Shown here: positions 61,668 to 64,000 of the stretch, piece by piece
Numbering within the stretch: position 1 is the stretch's first letter
How the letters are laid out: every line of letters starts with the position of its first letter
Assembly (NCBI GenBank): GCA_964245825.1
Contig: CAXTNT010000004.1
Location: 124,001-188,000 of the forward strand
Direction of reading: 5' to 3'
Source of the DNA: CAJCIY01 sp964245825
GTDB lineage: Bacteria > Actinomycetota > Actinomycetes > Mycobacteriales > CAJCIY01
DNA length: 64,000 nt
Made by a program: the position numbers and the translations under genes
The notes under the pieces: generated by a model
Seen by the model: only the letters and a program-made list of their open reading frames with translations
Databases searched by the model: none
What the model was told of the DNA's origin: nothing

Positions 61668-62738
61668 ATGGCAGGCAAGGGCACCCCACCGCGGCGCGGT
61701 TCGCCAAAAGGACTGCCGAAGAAGACCGCCGCGGCGGGCAAGGACGGCCGCCGGGCGCCGAGCGGCTCCGGGGGGTACGGCCGCAAGCGGCTCGAGGGAC
61801 GCGGGCCGACGCCGAAGGCCGAGGAGCGCACCGGGCACCCCGCGGCCCGCCGGGCCGGAGCCTCGGCCGCCGGCTCGGCGGCGCACCGGCCAACCAGCGC
61901 CTCGGCTTCCGCCCGGACCGGCGGCTCGGCTACCGCCCGGACCGGCGGTTCGGCTACCCGCAAGCCGGCGCAACGCCCGGCCAGTCGGGGGAGCGAGGCG
62001 GCCGAGCACGTCGCCGGCCGCAATTCCGTGCTGGAGGCGCTCCGTGCCCGGGTGCCGGCCACCTCGCTGCATATCGCGCCCGGTCTGGACCGCGACCCGC
62101 GGCTGGCCGAGGCGGTCTCGCTGGCGGCGGACCGCGGCGTGCCGGTGCTGGAGTCGGCCAAGCCAGAGCTCGACCGGCTGACCGACCGCGCGGTGCACCA
62201 GGGGCTGGTGCTGACGGTGCCGCCCTATGCGTACGCCCATCCCGGCGACGTGCTGGCGGTGGCCCAGGACTCGGGCACCGCGCCGCTGATCGTGGCCCTC
62301 GACGGGGTCACCGACCCGCGCAACCTGGGCGCGATCGTCCGCTCGGCCGCGGCGTTCGGCGCGCACGGCATCGTCGTGCCGGCCCGCCGCTCGGCCGGGA
62401 TGACCGCCTCGGCCTGGAAGAGCTCGGCGGGGGCGGCGGCGCGGATCCCGGTGGCCCAGGCCACCAACCTCACCCGCTCGCTGCGGGAGTACGCCGCGGC
62501 CGGGCTGCTGGTGGTCGGGCTCGATGGTGCCGGGTCGCTCGACCTCGACGACTTCGACGCGGCGACCGATCCGCTGGTGCTGGTGGTGGGCGCCGAGGGC
62601 AAGGGTCTGTCGCGGCTGGTCGGCGAGGCCTGCGACCTGCGGCTGGCCATCCCGATCGCCAGCGCTGTCGAGTCGCTCAACGCCGGCGTGGCCGCGGGCA
62701 TCGCGCTGGCGGAGATCGCCCGCCGCCGCCGGCACTGA
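61668..62738 (+). CDS. rlmB: 23S rRNA (guanosine-2'-O-)-methyltransferase RlmB (SpoU family)
   Basis: A 356-residue SPOUT methyltransferase. An unusually long basic, low-complexity N-terminal extension (~1-105, with repeated TGGSAT) precedes the substrate-binding domain (HVAGRNSVLEAL) and the knotted catalytic domain: DGVTDPRNLGAIVRSAAAFG (motif 1), VVGAEGKGLSRLV (motif 2) and ASAVESLNAGVAAGI (motif 3). The tail could contact rRNA. Normally the order is cysS-rlmB; cysS is absent here. Confidence 0.93.
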   Translation: MAGKGTPPRRGSPKGLPKKTAAAGKDGRRAPSGSGGYGRKRLEGRGPTPKAEERTGHPAARRAGASAAGSAAHRPTSASASARTGGSATARTGGSATRKPAQRPASRGSEAAEHVAGRNSVLEALRARVPATSLHIAPGLDRDPRLAEAVSLAADRGVPVLESAKPELDRLTDRAVHQGLVLTVPPYAYAHPGDVLAVAQDSGTAPLIVALDGVTDPRNLGAIVRSAAAFGAHGIVVPARRSAGMTASAWKSSAGAAARIPVAQATNLTRSLREYAAAGLLVVGLDGAGSLDLDDFDAATDPLVLVVGAEGKGLSRLVGEACDLRLAIPIASAVESLNAGVAAGIALAEIARRRRH

Positions 62739-62780
62739 CATCTGGTTGCGCGACGTCGGGTGGGCATGGTGGTGCGCGGG

Positions 62781-63015
62781 GTCGGCTGGTTTGACGTTGT
62801 GCACGGGCGGTGCGGGGCGGGGGCGCCGCGAGGTCGGCTGGTTTGACGTTGTGCACGGGCGGTGCGGCGCGGGGGGCGCGCGAGGTCGGCTGGTTTGACG
62901 TTGTGCACGTGCGGTGCGGCGCGGGGGGCGCGCGAGGTCGGCTGGTTTGACGTTGTGCACGTGCGGTGCGGCGTTGGGTGGTGCGCGGGGTCGGCTGGTT
63001 TGACGTTGTGCACGT
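62781..63015 (+). repeat. Tandem array of five ~52-bp repeat units
   Basis: The core GTCGGCTGGTTTGACGTTGT GCACG begins at 62781, 62833, 62885, 62937 and 62990 (steps of 52, 52, 52 and 53). The 27-28 bases between cores are themselves near-identical (GCGGTGCGGCGCGGGGGGCG), so it is a minisatellite rather than a CRISPR. It fills most of the 317-bp gap between rlmB and the GNAT gene; no gene of its own is credible in it. Confidence 0.95.
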
Positions 63016-63055
63016 GCGGCCCCGCCTGGGTGGCGTGCGACGGCGAGCGGGTGTG

Positions 63056-63508
63056 TCAGCGCGAGGCGCGCCAGACGGTCTCGCCGTCGATCGTCTCCTC
63101 GGTGGGGTGCAGGCCGATCTTGCGGGCGACCGCCTGCGACGCAAGGTTCCGGGGATGGATGTGCGCCTCGATGTCCTTGTCCTGCAGGTGATCCCGGGCG
63201 GCCTGGGCGGCTTCGCCCGCGTACCCCTGACCCTGGTACGCCGTACCCACGACCCAGGCGAGGGCGGCCACGTCGCCGGTGACGGTCGCCTGCACGTACC
63301 CGATCGGGAGGGCGCTGACGATGACCCAGTTGTGCCAGCCGAGGCCGCCAGCGGCGCGGCGCAGGAAGGTGGCCGCGTCCTCCGGCTCGCCGCCCGTGAA
63401 GGTCCACAGCGCCGGGTCGGCGAGCGCCGCCGCCAGCGGCTCGGCGTGCGCGGCGGTCAGCGGCTCGAGGACCAGTCGGGGCGTCGTCAGCCGAGGGGTG
63501 GTGGTCAG
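63056..63508 (-). CDS. GNAT-family N-acetyltransferase, probable CTG start
   Basis: About 150 residues read continuously without a stop: TPRLVLEPLTAAHAEPLAAAL at the N-terminus, WVVGTAYQGQGYAGEAAQAA (acetyl-CoA pyrophosphate loop Q-x-x-G-x-G/A) and ARKIGLHPT near the end, the layout of RimJ/RimL-like acetyltransferases. There is no ATG or GTG near the expected start; a CTG at 63508 overlaps the upstream stop (CTGA) exactly where ATGA/GTGA overlaps sit elsewhere in this window. A GTG at 63295 would cut off half the domain. Substrate unknown. Confidence 0.72.
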   Translation of the reverse strand: MTTTPRLTTPRLVLEPLTAAHAEPLAAALADPALWTFTGGEPEDAATFLRRAAGGLGWHNWVIVSALPIGYVQATVTGDVAALAWVVGTAYQGQGYAGEAAQAARDHLQDKDIEAHIHPRNLASQAVARKIGLHPTEETIDGETVWRASR

Positions 63509-63966
63509 GTCTTGTTCGGCTTCAGTGCCCAGCGGACGGTCATCCGCCCGGTGACGGTGCCGGCTGCGTCGCGGAGCTCGACCTCGACGGGGAACTTCGG
63601 CAGTCCGCCGGTCTCGAGCTCGGCGCGGACGGCCTCGGAGTCGGCGCCGAGAGTGGCGACCGCGTCGACGTCACCGAGCGCCAGCGTGAGGTACGAGATC
63701 TCCGCTCCGGCCGCGAGCGGCGTCGCCCGGTCGAGCAGGTCGGCGAACGCGCCGAGCACGACCGCGCCGGAGGCGGACTCGCCGAGCGAGAACATCGCGC
63801 CGGCGTGCAGGCCGCCGACGTGGTTGTGGAGGTCGGCGCGGTCGGGCAGCCGCAGGTGCGCGCTGGTCTCGGTGACCTCGAGGTAGTCGATGCCGAGCGT
63901 GCGCACGAGCGGCACCGACTGCGGCATCGAGGTCTTGATCTGGTCCAAGGTCGCGGCGTCGGTCAC
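63505..63966 (-). CDS. DUF4442-type hotdog-fold protein (thioesterase-like)
   Basis: A 153-residue hotdog-fold protein: HLRLPDRADLHNHVGGLHAGAMFSLGESA carries the conserved N-x-x-G-x-x-H-x-G region of PaaI-like thioesterases, followed by a C-terminal beta part. DUF4442 members are usually uncharacterised and may not be active enzymes. GTG start at 63966, six bases after a TAGCCT. Cotranscribed with the GNAT gene. Confidence 0.82.
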   Translation of the reverse strand: MTDAATLDQIKTSMPQSVPLVRTLGIDYLEVTETSAHLRLPDRADLHNHVGGLHAGAMFSLGESASGAVVLGAFADLLDRATPLAAGAEISYLTLALGDVDAVATLGADSEAVRAELETGGLPKFPVEVELRDAAGTVTGRMTVRWALKPNKT

Positions 63967-63972
63967 GTCCTG

Positions 63973-63978
63973 AGGCTA
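63973..63978 (-). promoter_or_regulatory. -10 box for leaderless hotdog/GNAT transcript
   Basis: TAGCCT on the minus strand, six bases before the GTG at 63966. Confidence 0.5.
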
Positions 63979-64000
63979 TGCGGTGGACGCTGACGGCGGG

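Noticed and set aside
62781..63015. Possible CRISPR array (25-base repeats with 27-base spacers)
   Set aside because: The supposed spacers are nearly identical to each other, so it is a simple tandem repeat, and no cas genes are near.

Overview
This window is a very high-GC, densely packed stretch of actinobacterial chromosome, probably from a draft or metagenome-type assembly because a run of 10 Ns sits inside one gene. The evidence is the gene content (Lsr2, CarD, ClpC, DisA-RadA, DUF3180, mycothiol-dependent maleylpyruvate isomerase family, PBP4-type DacB, MFS-thymidylate kinase fusion), the many GTG starts, and the 4-bp ATGA/GTGA overlaps between genes. A precise genus cannot be given; a deep-branching Frankiales/Sporichthya-like lineage would fit, but that is a guess. 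No rRNA, prophage, insertion sequence or CRISPR array is present.

Layout. 1-3038: MFS-thymidylate kinase fusion (cut by the window edge) and holB. 3095-5198: tRNA-Thr(CGU) followed by two different toxin-antitoxin modules; the first (DUF433/DUF5615) is closed by a degenerate copy of the tRNA 3' end, so it looks like a tiny tRNA-borne island. 5324-8819: two tandem, duplicated ABC ATPase/permease pairs. 8827-12899: sbcDC nuclease on the minus strand. 13096-14409: sugar-lactone oxidase. 14552-19101: secreted proteins around ppa and dacB. 19135-28842: metalloprotease, tilS, hpt, ftsH, folE, an MprF/LysX-like lipid aminoacyltransferase, folP, folB, folK, DUF3180 (the conserved actinobacterial folate cluster). 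28860-32466: osmoprotectant ABC transporter with a circularly permuted binding protein. 32559-34693: an orphan NuoD with an NDUFAF7/MidA-type methyltransferase, separated by the stump of a deleted ABC transporter. 34775-40254: DUF2520, panC, panD, nadB, nadC, coaX (pantothenate/CoA and NAD supply). 40417-42597: SoxR-like regulator, zinc-finger PAP2 phosphatase, methyltransferase. 42680-48130: lysS, a mycothiol-type enzyme, lsr2, clpC. 48235-52307: mutY, a secreted protein, disA, radA (DNA repair and c-di-AMP). 52361-57537: a lipoprotein gene between inverted palindromic repeats, then the ATP-grasp/alpha-E/transglutaminase operon. 57712-62738: carD, ispD, ispF, an AAA+/TPR pair, rlmB. 62781-63966: a 52-bp tandem repeat array, a GNAT acetyltransferase and a hotdog-fold protein.

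How it works together. Most of the window is housekeeping: nucleotide, folate, pantothenate/CoA, NAD and isoprenoid precursor synthesis, proteostasis (FtsH, ClpC) and genome maintenance (SbcCD, MutY, RadA-DisA, HolB). Many first genes of transcripts have a TANNNT -10 box only 6-8 bases before the start codon, as expected of leaderless mRNAs, and this helped settle several starts. The accessory or less understood elements are the tRNA-flanked toxin-antitoxin module, the NuoD/MidA pair, the ATP-grasp/alpha-E/transglutaminase operon with an added membrane-anchored protein, the AAA+/TPR pair, and several families of short repeats.
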